From: Euglena gracilis
Lineage: Eukaryota; Euglenida; Euglenophyceae; Euglenales
Assembly (NCBI GenBank): GCA_039621445.1
Contig: CP154956.1
Coordinates: 11,779,443 to 11,843,442 of the forward strand
DNA length: 64,000 nt
Reading direction: 5' to 3'
The notes below the pieces were generated by a model. It made no database searches, was not told the DNA's origin, and saw only the letters and a program-made list of their open reading frames with translations. This document shows positions 53,629 to 64,000 of the stretch, one piece after another; positions within the stretch are counted from its first letter, which is position 1, and the number at the start of each line of letters is the position of its first letter. Both the position numbers and the translations under genes were made by a program.

Positions 53629-54069
53629 CTACGAGTGGCGACCCCGGCGGGCCACCACAGTCCCCCTTTTCCACTTGGTGGCCAGCTTGTCTGTGCCCGG
53701 CTGTCTGTCGGGACGATAACACACCTGCGCACCGACCTCCGGGGGAGGTGGGTTCCTTCTCCTGGCGTTGATAGAAGCCCACCGTTTGGCGTGCAAGGCA
53801 TTCAAGGTTGAGGCCACCTTCTCGTCCATAGCCCGCATCCGTGACATGAAGTCGGCTGCACCCTCGGCCTCTCGTGGGGGCTGGTGGGGCGGGCCTTGGA
53901 GTGGCCGGTGCCGCCCGAAGACCACCTCGTAGGGCAACAAGCCGGACCCCCCTGTGTCGGCTGCCGCTGGCGTCGGCAGCCAAAAATTTACCAAAAATAC
54001 CCCAAAAACCAGTAGGAACCACCAAAGTAAGTCAACCTCGCCAGGGGGGGCTGCTTTCGCTGGGGCCAC
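53629..54069 (-). pseudogene. integrase C-terminal domain remnant
   Basis: Contains GLLPYEVVFGRHRPLQG, FMSRMRAMDEKVASTLNALH, WASINARRRNPPPPEVGAQV and DKLATKWKRGTVVARRG, the standard tail of Ty3/gypsy integrases. A frameshift separates it from the chromodomain. The catalytic core is not present upstream. It runs opposite to the methylase fragment 1 kb to the left. Confidence 0.7.
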
Positions 54070-54361
54070 AAATTCCTTTTTCTGTCCCTGTTGGGTTCAG
54101 GCAAGGGCCTTTGGCAAGTTGGGCCCTGCTTTAAATAAATCAGCAGTCGATAATGGGGGTGAGGTGTGCCCCCCACCAGGTCCCCCTGTCTCCCCGCGCA
54201 GGATCGTTTTTAGCCTCCACTGTTTTGCCTTTTCAAACATTTGGATCAAAAGGTGAGCAAAGACAAAGCCAACCCTCCTACTTGGAAGCACACAGCACAA
54301 ACAAACCTGGCTGACAGGGCAGGTGAGTACCTTTGGTTCAGGAGTTGAGTGGGGAAAAGAA

Positions 54362-55246
54362 TGTGGAAATGGATGCCTTGGCTTCTTTGGAATTGTCAAT
54401 TCTTTGTGTTTTCTTTCTTCAATTCTCGCTGGAATTCCCAAGTGTCTTTCTCACCGCCAACATGGTACGCAGAGGTTGCTCACTGAATCTGTCAGTGAAG
54501 AATTTTTACTTTCGATTGATGACAAATCAGAACCACCCAAAATGGTTAGCAGAATCTGTTCCAATTTTGAAGGAGGTTCTTCAACTCTGAATGGTGAAAC
54601 GGAAACAGATGACCATCCTACTGTTTTTGAGGATTCTGACAGTGAAAATTTTGAGGAAGGATTCAACCAGCGTGGGCCCATTCATCTTGAGCGAATTCCT
54701 CTGACTGTTTGGCGCCAGATGATTGGATTACGAGTTGCACAAATTGACAATACTGTCCAAGGTTGGTGTTTTGACCTTCACACCCGTTTTGAGAAGTGTC
54801 ACGTGTTGCTGTTTGAGACAGGCAAGGCTCTGAAAAAACAGCTGGTTGAGGTGCAACGTTTGTTTTGTGTGGCAAAAGAAGAAATAGCACGATTGGCGGA
54901 ACAAATAAAAATGTTGGAACTGCAAATCGCTGAACAGCTGCATCCCAGTGAAGCAAATTTGAAAAGTCCTGAAAATTTTGTGTCTGTGAATCTAAATTAT
55001 GGACATGTCACGGATTTGCAAACATCATCAGTGTCTTCTGAAAAATATTCCTCAGATTTTGCTGTACATCCAAGAAAATTCAGACAGACGAAAAAATTCT
55101 GGAGGCCTGCCAAAAACAGCTGGAACAACTTTCAATTTTTGAGACCAAGTTGGTTTCAAGATTGGTGGCGTTGGGACTGGCATTTAAATCCCTGGAACAG
55201 CTGGGGGTGGTTTCCACCATATCAGTTGTGGTTGTCTGACCAGTGA
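54362..55246 (+). CDS. coiled-coil protein, possible gag of second accessory-bearing element
   Basis: The open frame lacks a good early ATG; AG/GTGAGT at 54,321 is a strong donor-like sequence, so a spliced start is possible. The protein has an acidic stretch (GETETDDHPTVFEDSDSENF), a helical middle (FEKCHVLLFETGKALKKQLV, ARLAEQIKMLELQIAEQL) and a Trp-rich end (WFQDWWRWDWHLNPWNSWGW). Its place before antisense integrase and the accessory gene mirrors gag in the 15.6-kb element, but sequence similarity to that gag is not clear. Confidence 0.45.
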   Translation, partial: CGNGCLGFFGIVNSLCFLSSILAGIPKCLSHRQHGTQRLLTESVSEEFLLSIDDKSEPPKMVSRICSNFEGGSSTLNGETETDDHPTVFEDSDSENFEEGFNQRGPIHLERIPLTVWRQMIGLRVAQIDNTVQGWCFDLHTRFEKCHVLLFETGKALKKQLVEVQRLFCVAKEEIARLAEQIKMLELQIAEQLHPSEANLKSPENFVSVNLNYGHVTDLQTSSVSSEKYSSDFAVHPRKFRQTKKFWRPAKNSWNNFQFLRPSWFQDWWRWDWHLNPWNSWGWFPPYQLWLSDQ

Positions 55247-55275
55247 CTTGCACAGCACAGCACTTTACAGTGTTG

Positions 55276-55585
55276 AGTCATCTGGTCCTTTGCAAGGATC
55301 AAGTTCGAGAAAATCCATTCAGAGGGACATAAAAATGTCCGGTGGTACGGGGATAAAGCCCTCCGTACCAGGGGGAGTACCTCTGCGCGGTTGCACAGCC
55401 TGACAATTTGGCACCGTTGCAAAATTAGCAACCAGCGCGAATATAAATCTTTTTTACCCAGGGTTGTGCATTATCTGCAACTAAAACCAGTGAAAGAAGA
55501 TTGGGGGCCCCAGGGTGACCGTGGTTGTGATACCTCAAAATCACACAATCAACCAGGTCTTGGGGTATACAATATTTATAACCAG
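55276..55585 (-). pseudogene. antisense integrase fragment
   Basis: About 310 bp alignable with 41,156-41,464. On the minus strand it encodes GYKYCIPQDLVDCVILRYHN, HGHPGAPNLLSLV (zinc-binding region) and, in another frame, the MDFLEL catalytic motif with Asp retained but preceded by a stop. Joined on its right directly to the + strand accessory gene. Confidence 0.75.
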
Positions 55586-56564
55586 TCGGGCATCGGGTGG
55601 CCAACAGGCCTCTCCCCTCCCGTACCCGTACCGTTGGCCGTGCCGGCCAAGCCAGCGCCAATGGCGCAACCCACCAGACCGGTGCCAGCAAAAGCAGCAG
55701 CGCCGGCAGCTGCAGCAGCGCCGACCGCGCCAAAGTCTGTAGCAGCGCCAACGGCGCCACAGCCTGTAACAGCACCAATGGCACCCCCAGGAGACACCAG
55801 TACCTCTAGGCCAACAGGCCACCAACCAGGTACTGCCTGTTCCTGAACCCACCCAGCAACAGCTCGAACAAGCCGAACTGTCCCAAAGAGACCATAGGGC
55901 AGAAATCGAGCATGAAGCTGCGAAGCGTGCACGAGTACAGAAAATTTTGGACGATACTCGCGAACGTGTCCGCAACCACGCCTACATCGATCCTAGAGGC
56001 GAACCCCTCCCTGACAATAACCCACCGCTATTGGCGGATATGCAGGATCAACCTGCAGCATACCAAGCACCCAAACTGGATTATGCCCCACAGGAATTGC
56101 TTGGACAAACAAGCGATATGAATCCTGCGTTTTTAGGCCCTCGTTTTGCATCCAATCTCTGTCCTCATGCTTGGAAACAAGCTAGGGAAGAAATTGCTCG
56201 ATGGGAAGCCCGATCGGGCAAGGGTAAAGCCAAAAGTGCTCCCAAACGAGCACCTACTGCAGGCCAAAAATGCCAGAAAGGCCAATACCAGAACGTCTAT
56301 GAGGACGACATGGAAGCTCTATTCGAGCACATCCAGAGCATCCATGACCTCGCATTCGAGGCCATGCGAAAGTTCCAAAATGAACTTAACCTTCCCATCC
56401 TGGTCGCCTCCCCCGTCGTGACTGTGACAAGACAGCTCTATGCGGAGCGAAATTGTGATTCCCACCATGATGGAACTTTATATGCCTTTGAAGGCAATCC
56501 CATCCTCGGTCCGATATTGGACGGTCTGCCGGGATTCTGGCACGTTTGGTTCTGGGCGGGATAA
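55586..56564 (+). pseudogene. accessory protein copy 2, N-terminal part
   Basis: Pro/Ala-rich start (VPAKPAPMAQPTRPVPAKAA), frameshift near 55,780, then QQQLEQAELSQRDHRAEIEH, a Lys-rich patch (SGKGKAKSAPKRAP) and an ordered end (ALFEHIQSIHDLAFEAMRKF, GTLYAFEGNPILG, GFWHVWFWAG) to TAA 56,562. It matches the 45,640-45,910 segment of copy 1. The TAA sits where copy 1 has a Tyr codon. Confidence 0.6.
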
Positions 56565-58399
56565 CCCACCCAAAATTTCGGCAGATTCCTGAACTCCTGT
56601 GGCTACCCTTACCCGGATTGTGGTCGGGAAGACCGATAGAACACAAGTAAAGATTTTCTGCGGCAGTTCTTCGACTGCATTCACAGTGTAGGCCCAAAAG
56701 GCCTGGAGTGGGAATTCTTCCCACTACCTGAAAATATCGCCAAATTGGCGGGAAACATGTTCTGCAGCAATCTGCGTGTCTTTTACCACTGGCAATATGC
56801 CTATCACTTTAAAGTTGTCGATATTGACCTCCGCTTCCCCCAGACGTATGTCGTCCGATGCTTTCACTGCCCCGAAAAGTTTGCAGTGGACTTCTGGGGA
56901 TTCGGAGTACGCGGTACTCAACCACAGGCCGAAGGCCAGGAGGAGGAAGGCCAACAGGCCAATGTCCCGCAGGCAGCGCCAAAGCGCATCATGCTCCTGC
57001 ACCTTTGCAGAAATCCAAAGGACGTTCACCAAAGCTCGACAGGCGACGCAACCACCGTCAACTCCTGCTGTATTTGCAGCAATTCTGGTTCAGGGCTTGG
57101 ACCTGCCAGATCATGAAGATATATTATTATCTCAATCCCGATAGGGAAATTTCCCCTGAGTATGTCCCCATCAGGCCACGGTTCGAGAAGAAAAGCATAG
57201 ACGATTATGTCAAACACCGATTCGGCGATGCGCTCGATAGAGCGCTGTTCCAGCCGTTTTTCCAAGGCGGCATACGGAACGAGTTGGGCATGGCCCTACC
57301 CCTGCTGCTCTTCAACCACCGGATGGTTGAAGAAGAAAGGAAACCATGGGATCGTTTCCGATTACGGAAAAGACAGGTGCCAAAGGTACCCCACCCAAAG
57401 ACACAACCGGCTCCGGAAGTTCCGCCATCGGAATCCTCAACACTGCCGCAACCGGCAACATCAGTCACAACTCAGCCGCAACCGGCAACGCCAGTACCCC
57501 AGGGAATTCCTCGTGAGACAGTGCCACCCGTCTTCGGGCGTGGTCGGCGTTACATCGGTTCAAGCCTATTGGCTACAGCAGAACCTTTTGTCCATAAGGG
57601 ACTTCAGGAGAGTCAATCTTCTGTCGCTACCTCCTCTCCCCAGCTCGCTATTGCGGTACCCACCAGCGCGACTGCGCAAACAGGCACTGTGCCTACCGCT
57701 GTAGCGGAACAGCCAGCAGCCCCTGCTACTTCACCAGAAACGGTGGAGGGCAGTGAGGAGAGTGACGGAGAGAGCGGTGAGGACCGCGTGGAAGGCTTGG
57801 AAGAAATATGTGCGGATGAACCGCAGCATCCAGTTCTTCCACCAGCCGCAATGGGCTCCAGAACACCCCTTCCTCCTGAACGAGATGTCAGCTCCGAATC
57901 TGAATCTCCTACATCTGAGGCCGAACGGCCACCGGTACCTCTGGTACCACCCCTCTCCTTACCTGCAAGGTCAACGGCACCAACCCCGACAGAACCTGTC
58001 GCATCACCAACGATACCTACAGGTGTTTTAGGTGGTCTGTTACAGGGTCTGACTGCGGCGATGTCCGCAGTATCGGAAGTGCTGACCCCTCGCGGCTCAC
58101 CTGCCGCTTCCCCTCCCGAAACCCAAAGGGTTTCTGCTGCAGATAGCAGCTCACCAGCCGTACAGGCTACGGCTACAACTCGAATGGAGTTGGATGCCCC
58201 AGCAGCTAAACCAGCCGCACCAGCACCGCCAACGGCGGAAACGCAACAACCTCCTGCCAACCCGGCAGCCCCGAAACCGCCAACGGCGGAAAGACCACTG
58301 CCTCCCGCAGACCCTCGGGAAGAACGCCGATATGGCAAACATAAAAAGCCTAAGGCTAAACTCTCAGCCGAAGGCTGCAAGCCCGCTGAAAAGCGGTGA
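56565..58399 (+). pseudogene. accessory protein copy 2, central part
   Basis: Continues in the same frame across a TAG near 56,637: QFFDCIHSVGPKGLEWEFFP, CFHCPEKFAVDFWGFGVRG and LHLC. These align with copy 1 (CxxC...HxC). A frameshift near 57,060 leads to LLYLQQFWFRAWTCQIMKIY and YLNPDREISPEYVPIRPRFE, then a Pro/Ala/Glu-rich stretch with TAE-QPPANPAAPKPPTAE repeats, ending KPAEKR and TGA at 58,397. Copy 1 has the same order at 46,370 (LQQFWLRAWITYVMEVYIHL). Confidence 0.65.
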
Positions 58400-58895
58400 G
58401 ATGACGAGCCACCACCTTCTGGCGGAGATGGCTCTGGGTCAGGCCATAGGCCCACGATACCCATGGCCAGCTATGTGGCTGCAACCTCTGAAGGCGCTAA
58501 GCGCAAACCCACAATCAGATCCATGAGATCAAATGTCCCGCATGAGGCCAACGAGCCATTTGGACTGAGGACGTATTGTCCAGAGTAGACCCCCACAACA
58601 CTCGCCAGGCTAGGATCATTATGATCCGCAATAAGCAGTAACCCCTGCCTGAACAAGTGGATCAAGCTCTTGTTCCACTGGGATCAACCCGGTATTTTCA
58701 CCACCAGCCACACTTGGCGTTTTTGGAATGCTAAATCTCCAAGTGTATTAGCACAATATTTTGGAGGAATTTTCGTCCTGGATTTCCTGGACAATGATCC
58801 ACCATTGTGGTTATGTACAGCATGCCATAGGCTACGGAGCGACATGCCCGCAGTGCATATCTGCACACGCAACCCGGATGTCATAAGTGTGGGCG
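58400..58895 (+). pseudogene. accessory protein copy 2, C-terminal zinc-motif domain
   Basis: In shifted frame: FHWDQPGIFTTSHTWRFWN, SPSVLAQYFGGIFVLDFLDN and CTACHRLRSDMPAVHIC. Spacing CxxC-x10-HxC is identical to copy 1. Bases 58,400-58,670 carry the interrupted linker. Coding signal ends near 58,890. Confidence 0.6.
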
Positions 58896-59435
58896 GCGGG
58901 AGGCGGTCTGGCGCCTGCGCCCTGGAATTAGCAAATTTTCTGCCCCATTCCGCTACTTTTTTTAAGTGTATTTCCCCCCAGGTTCTCTCTTCCGAATGTT
59001 TCATTCAAAGATTTGTGCATGCTGAAGGAAGGAATTTCAGAAATTGAAACTGAGATCAAGGAAACAATTGTCCAAGGAGTGCAAAAAGTCAATCCGCAAA
59101 GTAAATCAAAAGACAAAGATTCAAATTCAAAAAAAAGAAGGGCAAGCGGCGCTGTGAATCAAGGTGAAGGTGTTCTTCCGCCCCCTCCGCTACCCTTTTT
59201 TAAATTCAACCCAGGCTTTCCCCCCCCCCACTGCTTCAGAGGCACCCCCAAGGAGTTGGCCAAAAATACCGTCCCCCCCCCATTTTTGAATTATTTTGCT
59301 GCCAGAACCCAGGTTCTGGCTGAATTCAGGGACCAAAAGACACAAAAAAAAGAGAATTTTTGGGGCTCGTGTGGCTATTTTTACCGGAGCGCGGGGTGAC
59401 TGTTTTCCCCTGTCACCGCACCGGCGAGAGGGGAA
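58896..59435 (+). other. possible 5' LTR/leader of a third LTR element
   Basis: No gene. It ends directly before a primer-binding-site-like motif. A matching second LTR was not found in the window, so the LTR boundaries are unknown. Confidence 0.3.
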
Positions 59436-59437
59436 AA

Positions 59438-59452
59438 CTGGTAGCAGAGGCT
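59438..59452 (+). promoter_or_regulatory. candidate primer-binding site
   Basis: CTGGTAGCAGAGGCTTG resembles TTGGTAGCAGATTTG at 35,344 in the 15.6-kb element leader and begins with the tRNA-complementary TGG. It lies about 500 bp before a gag-like frame. Confidence 0.4.
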
Positions 59453-59957
59453 TGTTCGTTCTACGTTGATCATTGAAGGCCACTTTCTCAAGTGCCTTCT
59501 TTTGAAATGCAACGCGTCCACACATCCCCAAAATTTTCCACACACGAAGAGGCTACGGCCCACCGGGACACAGACAAGATGCCAACCTTTGCGGCGGACT
59601 CTGAAGTGGTAACCCCCACCGCAAGTCTTTCCGATAGCCCTCGGGAAGCGCAAGAAAACTCCCCGAAAAGATATCCCCGATCCCCTGCCCCATCCCCACT
59701 CCCATCCCCACAATCCACGTTTCCCGCCCTGCCAGCCCCACCCCAACTGCCACTCATCCCCGCCCCAATCCGAGTCCCTAGTCGATAGCCCTCGAGACTC
59801 GTCCCAAGTCCCCCTCCTGTTCCCTAAATTAGCCCAGCCCCAGAGCTGGGACCCGACCCCCTGGCTACCACCTGGGGCCCCACCCTCTCAGCTTTTACCC
59901 GGGACCCCACCCTTCCCCCAGCTGATCTATTCCCTGCCCTTCCCGTTCCCGTTCCAG

Positions 59958-61930
59958 GTGCCCCACCTGAGGGGCGTCCAGGAGCTGCAGAGTGAGCGAG
60001 CCTTCGCAGGCCTGCCGGTTCCCGTGCCCAGCCCTGGGCCACCGAGGAGCCCTGATGAGGGCATGCGGGCCATCACTTATCACCCCGCCCACGAGCTGGG
60101 CCCCAGCGAGTCCGAGGGCCGCGACGGGATCCCCGTCCCTGTGGCTGGACTGATCCCATCTGTGCATCCGTCCCTGCAGTGTCCTCTGCCACCCGTGCCG
60201 GTGGCAGTGCCCTCGCAGTCGCAGATGGCGTCGTCGTCCAGCCAAGCAGCAATCGCCGCACCGGTGGGAGTGCCGCCTCCATACCGGTCTTCCAGCGAAC
60301 ACCCGAGCACCACCGCCGTGCACCCGCACTTCCGCACCCCCCCATCCTCGGTCCGGCCGCACAAGGTGCCGCGGCTGGGCCTCTCCGATGACGGAGGAGA
60401 TGACGAGGGTGAAGGAGAAGGTGAAGGTGATCAACAACGCCGGGGAGAAGGTCCTCGTGATGATGACGAGGAGTGGCTGGCGGGCAGGGACCAGAGCGAG
60501 ATGTACGACGTCGAGGAGAAGCCGGACGAGGTCATGCAGGGCCCCCCCGAATGGGAGGCAGCATACGCTGCGTTGCAGACGTGGATGGACCGCCTCTGCA
60601 ACACCGTCAACTTCATCGGCTCCAAGGCGAAGGAGATGTGGGACAGCTGGGCGGCCGTGCAAATGGCCGCCGCCGTGAAGGACAAGGTGGACGAGCAAGG
60701 TCTGGCGGTGCAAGAGCTGAAGAAAAGGACGGCGGCCCAAGAAGGGGCCCACGTGGACCTTACGGAGAACGTGGTGAAGGTGAAGGACGACATCATCAGT
60801 CTACATCAAGGAATATCACAACTCCACAAGCTCACGCCCATGGTGGCCACGGCGGAGGAGCGGATGACAAGAGTGGAGAAGTACACCCACGACGCACTCG
60901 GAGACTGCGGTGAAGATCTGCGAAGGACGCGGGCGAAGGTGAAGGAGGCGGAAGACAACGCCGCGGCTGCGGTGATGGCGTTGAAGAGCGGTGTGCCAAC
61001 GAGAGGACTCACCGAGCTGGTGGAGGTGGCACATCTCAAGGCTGCGGTGCAGCAGCCGCGGCCAAGGAGCCAAAGGCTGCTGAGCTGCCGCCGCTGTTCG
61101 TGGGGAGGATGCAGAAGGTTGAGACGGAGATCCAGAAGGTGGGAGCCCAAGCCCAAGGGCTGACTGTGGCCGTGCAACGGCTGGCCGCGGACAGCCCCGG
61201 AGACAAGATCCGGGAGGTGAAGACCGAAGTGCAGAAGGTGAACGTCCAGACGCAGGCCGTGGTGATGGCCGTGCAGCGGCTGGACCAGATCGTCTCGAAG
61301 GTGATCGTATCCTCCCAAGCCAAGGCGGTGCCGACCGTGCCCGCCAAGGCTACGCCACCCCCGGCCGAGCAGCAGCCGCTGCCGGTGTCCCGGCAGCAAC
61401 CAGTGCCAGAGGTATGAACGGTCCAGATCGAGAAGCCAATGCAGAAGGAGTCCGTGGTGCAGGAGAAGCCGTCCTCCACCCCCGACCAGCTCTCCGGCTG
61501 GTCTGGAAGCAGGCCGCGGCGGGAGGGGGCGGGGTGCCGTCCCCCTCCATCGCCCGCCTGACCACGCCGTCCGCCGTCCTCGTCGCCAGCGCGTCCGCGG
61601 TGCGAGAGGACCGCATCGCCCCGGTGCAGGCCCAGCCAGCGGCCCTGCACTTCCTCCCGGCGCCGCTTGTGGACTCCGTCATCGGCCTCCACACGGGCCG
61701 GTTCTCCGGGCATCCGGAGGACTGGCCGCAGTGGCGGAGGCGGTGGCTCCTGTTCCTTCGGGAGCTCGAGCAGGCGTGGCCGTCCATCACGTCAGCTCAG
61801 CGCCTCGCCATGTTCCGCGCGGCTTTGGACGAGGCCACGGTGCTGATGCTGGACGAGGAGGGCGGCGAGGACAAGGAGGTCCTGCGGCGGCGAATGAGGA
61901 AGCTGAAGTGTTTACCGGGCCCACACCCCC
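59958..61930 (+). pseudogene. gag polyprotein of a third LTR element
   Basis: Pro/Ser-rich N-terminus, acidic block (DDGGDDEGEGEGEGDQ, 60,388-60,430), then a long coiled-coil section (KDKVDEQGLAVQELKKRTA, EERMTRVEKYTHDALGDCGE; a shift near 61,085; VETEIQKVGAQAQGLTVAVQ, LDQIVSKVIVSS). After another shift near 61,420 a capsid-like domain reads GLHTGRFSGHPEDWPQWRRR, FLRELEQAWPSITSAQRLAM and FRAALDEATVLMLDEE. This order (disordered, coiled coil, capsid) parallels the gag at 35.5-38.2 kb. It ends without zinc knuckle or pol at about 61,930. Confidence 0.65.
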
Positions 61931-63060
61931 CGGACTGCCGGTCGCCCCCGCGACCGCCGAGTCCCGGTGGGCCGAGGGCCCCAGGGGGTCCTCGCCGGTG
62001 GGAAGGACCACCGACAGCAGGGGGGTGGGTGTTTCCGGGGTGGGGCCTGCGCTTTCTCGGGGAATTGGTGGGCTCAAGCCAACCCCCATTTTTTCACCCA
62101 GGTGGTTTCCCCAACCCCAGCCGGTGCGTAGGATCGTTTTTTCAAGGGTTTCCGAAACTTTGGTGAAAAACGAAAAATCTGCCATTTTGATTGCAAATCT
62201 CACTTCTCTCCTCTCTCTCTCTCTCACTCACTCTCTCACACTCTCTTGCACACCTTGCAAAACCAACCCACTGAAACTTGGAACTTTGAAGCCAAAACTG
62301 AAAGAAACTTGAATTCTGAAACTCCGAAACTTGAATGAGAAGACACTTGAAGCTGAAACTGTGAAATGTGAATGTATGAAATGTGCAAACCTTGGGGCAA
62401 GGAGCGTTCGGTGAAGGTGGCGAAGACGGTGATATAGAGGAGTGGGCGGTGGTGTTTAAGGCTCCTTCAAGACAATGACTTCAATCGATCAATGACCAAC
62501 AATGAAACTCAGCTTGCAATTCCAAATCAAAGTACAATTGCCAAATTCAATACAATAGTATTCCTTCTTGCCAAATATTGGGGAAAACCCCTCAAGTTCT
62601 GTGAAAAAAAACAAATTCGAAGGCGCTTCGAAATTTGACCCGCTTCCAATTTAAGTCGCGGGTTTTTTTAACTGATTGGCTGTTACCCGCGACTTTGAAA
62701 TTTGCGCCTTCTGGCAATTTTTGGCTGCCGGCGCAAGCCGGCGGCCGACACCCCCTCCCTTGCGACCTTAGTCGGACACCAAAAATTCGCCCCCCCCCCG
62801 TTCCTCAACAATGGGGGGGAAATCCTCCATTCGGCACTCTTTCATCCAAAGCCTATGTCCCACACCCATTCTTCCTTGAATCAACAAATGGGAAACAAAC
62901 TTCAGGGACTATGGCTTTCAAGTGCCTTCAAACCTTTGGGAAAGACTTGGTTTACCAACCAATGAATATTAGACTGCCCCCCCCCCCCGCTTCTCACGGG
63001 TGGTGTGAGGGTCTTCACCAAGTTCTGCCCCCCCCCCTTCCAACGGGTCGGGGGATTTTT
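61931..63060. other. non-coding, simple-sequence rich
   Basis: Contains a (CT)n patch at 62,211-62,245, GAAACTTGAA repeats at 62,270-62,360 and AT-rich sequence to 62,640. A GCCGGCG inverted pair lies at about 62,730. No gene is seen. Confidence 0.5.
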
Positions 63061-63416
63061 GATAAAAATTCGGTTGGCGCCCCCCCTCCCCTTCGGGCCG
63101 GGGGGAATTATTGTCAAAAAAAATCGAACGCCCCCCCCCCTCCTCCGGCCGGGGGGAATTTTTGTCAAAAAAAATCGAACGCCCCCCCCTTCCTCGGGCC
63201 GGGGGGATTTTTGTCAAAAAATCGAACGCCCCCCCCCCTCCTCCGGCCGGGGGGATTTTTGTCAAAAAATCGAGGCGCCCCCCCCCCTCCTCGGGCCGGG
63301 GGAATTTTTATCAAAAAATCAAGGCCCCCCCCCTCCTCGGGCGGGGGAATTTTTGTCCAAAAAATTCAAAGCGCCCCCCCCCCTCCTCGGGCCGGGGGGA
63401 TTTTTGTCAAAAAACT
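63061..63416 (+). repeat. C-rich minisatellite, about eight units
   Basis: Units of about 40-52 bp built from a C-run, TCCTC(C/G)GGCCGGGGG, AATTTTTGTCAAAAAA and TCGAACG. Unit length varies with the homopolymers. The Pro/Lys-rich frames over it are compositional. Confidence 0.9.
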
Positions 63417-64000
63417 CTGTCCCCTTAACCAACCGAGTGGGGGCTCATAATGTGACCATGGACTCCCAACCATGGTGTAATCCATCCTCATCCGAATGAT
63501 TTGTGGAACCCTTATAACACCACCGCATAACTGTGATGCGAGGGGAAGCAACGCGAGGGGTAGGGAGAGGGAAGGGATGGGAAGATGGACAGCGAACGGC
63601 AATATAATAGATGGGCGGTGTATATACAGTGGTGCCCCTTTGCACTCCGGCCCCCGTGCGGGGCCTTTTTCTGCCTTTCTCCATTCTCTTTCCATGGCAG
63701 AATCCCATTGTTTGAGCTTGGCCATTCCCTCCTTCACACACTCGTGCGCATTTGCGGCCACATGCACACACGCACACACACAGACATGCAAATCCGGATT
63801 TTGAATTTTAATGATGGGGAAAAAAACAGCACTTTGCCTTCCCTCAATCTTGTGTCAAGGCCTCCTAGCTCACTCAAGAGCTTATGGCCCACCGTCAATT
63901 TTTAGTTCGGACATTACGTCCACTTTCACTTTTTTCTCACGACAATATTTCACAAACTCTTCACTAAATCTGTGAATGAAATTTCCAGCCGGTTCCCAGG
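63417..64000. other. no gene recognised at the right edge
   Basis: Mixed sequence with a short CA-rich patch at 63,762-63,783. No domain, RNA gene or repeat family was identified. Confidence 0.4.

Noticed and set aside
54190-54220. Shared AGGATCGTTTT motif at 33.7, 54.2 and 62.1 kb as an LTR boundary
   Set aside because: Similarity is limited to about 11 bases and flanks do not align.
63061-63416. CRISPR-like array or Pro-rich repeat protein
   Set aside because: Units are contiguous with no unique spacers, lengths vary with homopolymers, and frames shift between units; it is a minisatellite.

Overview
The window looks like nuclear DNA of a large-genome eukaryote, most likely a unicellular alga or other protist. 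The evidence is short GC3-rich exons inside long low-GC introns, very long TG and C/G tracts, and several old retrotransposon families. No rRNA, tRNA, spliced-leader sequence or bacterial operon was seen. I cannot name the organism; captured cytosine methyltransferases in retrotransposons are known from some algae and dinoflagellates, which is only a hint.

Region 1 (1-21.8 kb, + strand). A terminal exon of an unrecognised gene sits at the left edge. It is followed by a probable multi-exon host gene: about 15 GC-rich exons of 60-200 bp, many coiled-coil, whose splice phases mostly agree, ending in a stop near 21,758. Its introns are crowded with short repeat families: fold-back elements, CTGTCAGG-rich arrays, GGCGC/GCGCC hairpins, TG, TA and GAT tracts.

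Region 2 (21.8-34.9 kb). Repeat-rich intergenic DNA precedes a nearly complete DIRS-type tyrosine-recombinase retrotransposon (26,652-31,166, minus strand). It has inverted termini, an internal complementary region, a Gly/His-rich gag, RT-RNase H and a tyrosine recombinase. Fragments follow: a zinc-knuckle gag piece and a broken Dam-like methylase domain.

Region 3 (34.97-50.6 kb). A 15.6-kb LTR retrotransposon has 303-bp LTRs differing at six positions by my count, a six-base target duplication, a primer-binding site and a polypurine tract. Gag and a long proline-rich accessory protein lie on the + strand. The Ty3/gypsy pol (Dam-like domain, RT, RNase H, integrase, chromodomain) lies on the minus strand between two 1.6-kb inverted copies of the accessory gene.

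Region 4 (50.6-64 kb). The DNA interrupted by that insertion carries a decayed retroelement fragment encoding a C5-cytosine methyltransferase followed by an aspartic protease and a pre-RT linker. Next come a minus-strand integrase/chromodomain remnant, a second diverged copy of the accessory gene again preceded by antisense integrase sequence, and the gag region of a further LTR element. The right end is non-coding and includes a C-rich minisatellite.

Almost every retroelement gene carries frameshifts, stops or lost catalytic residues. Several shifts fall near homopolymers, so some could be assembly errors. The main candidates for something undescribed are the two-copy accessory protein with repeated CxxC...HxC motifs, and the antisense arrangement of pol in elements carrying it.
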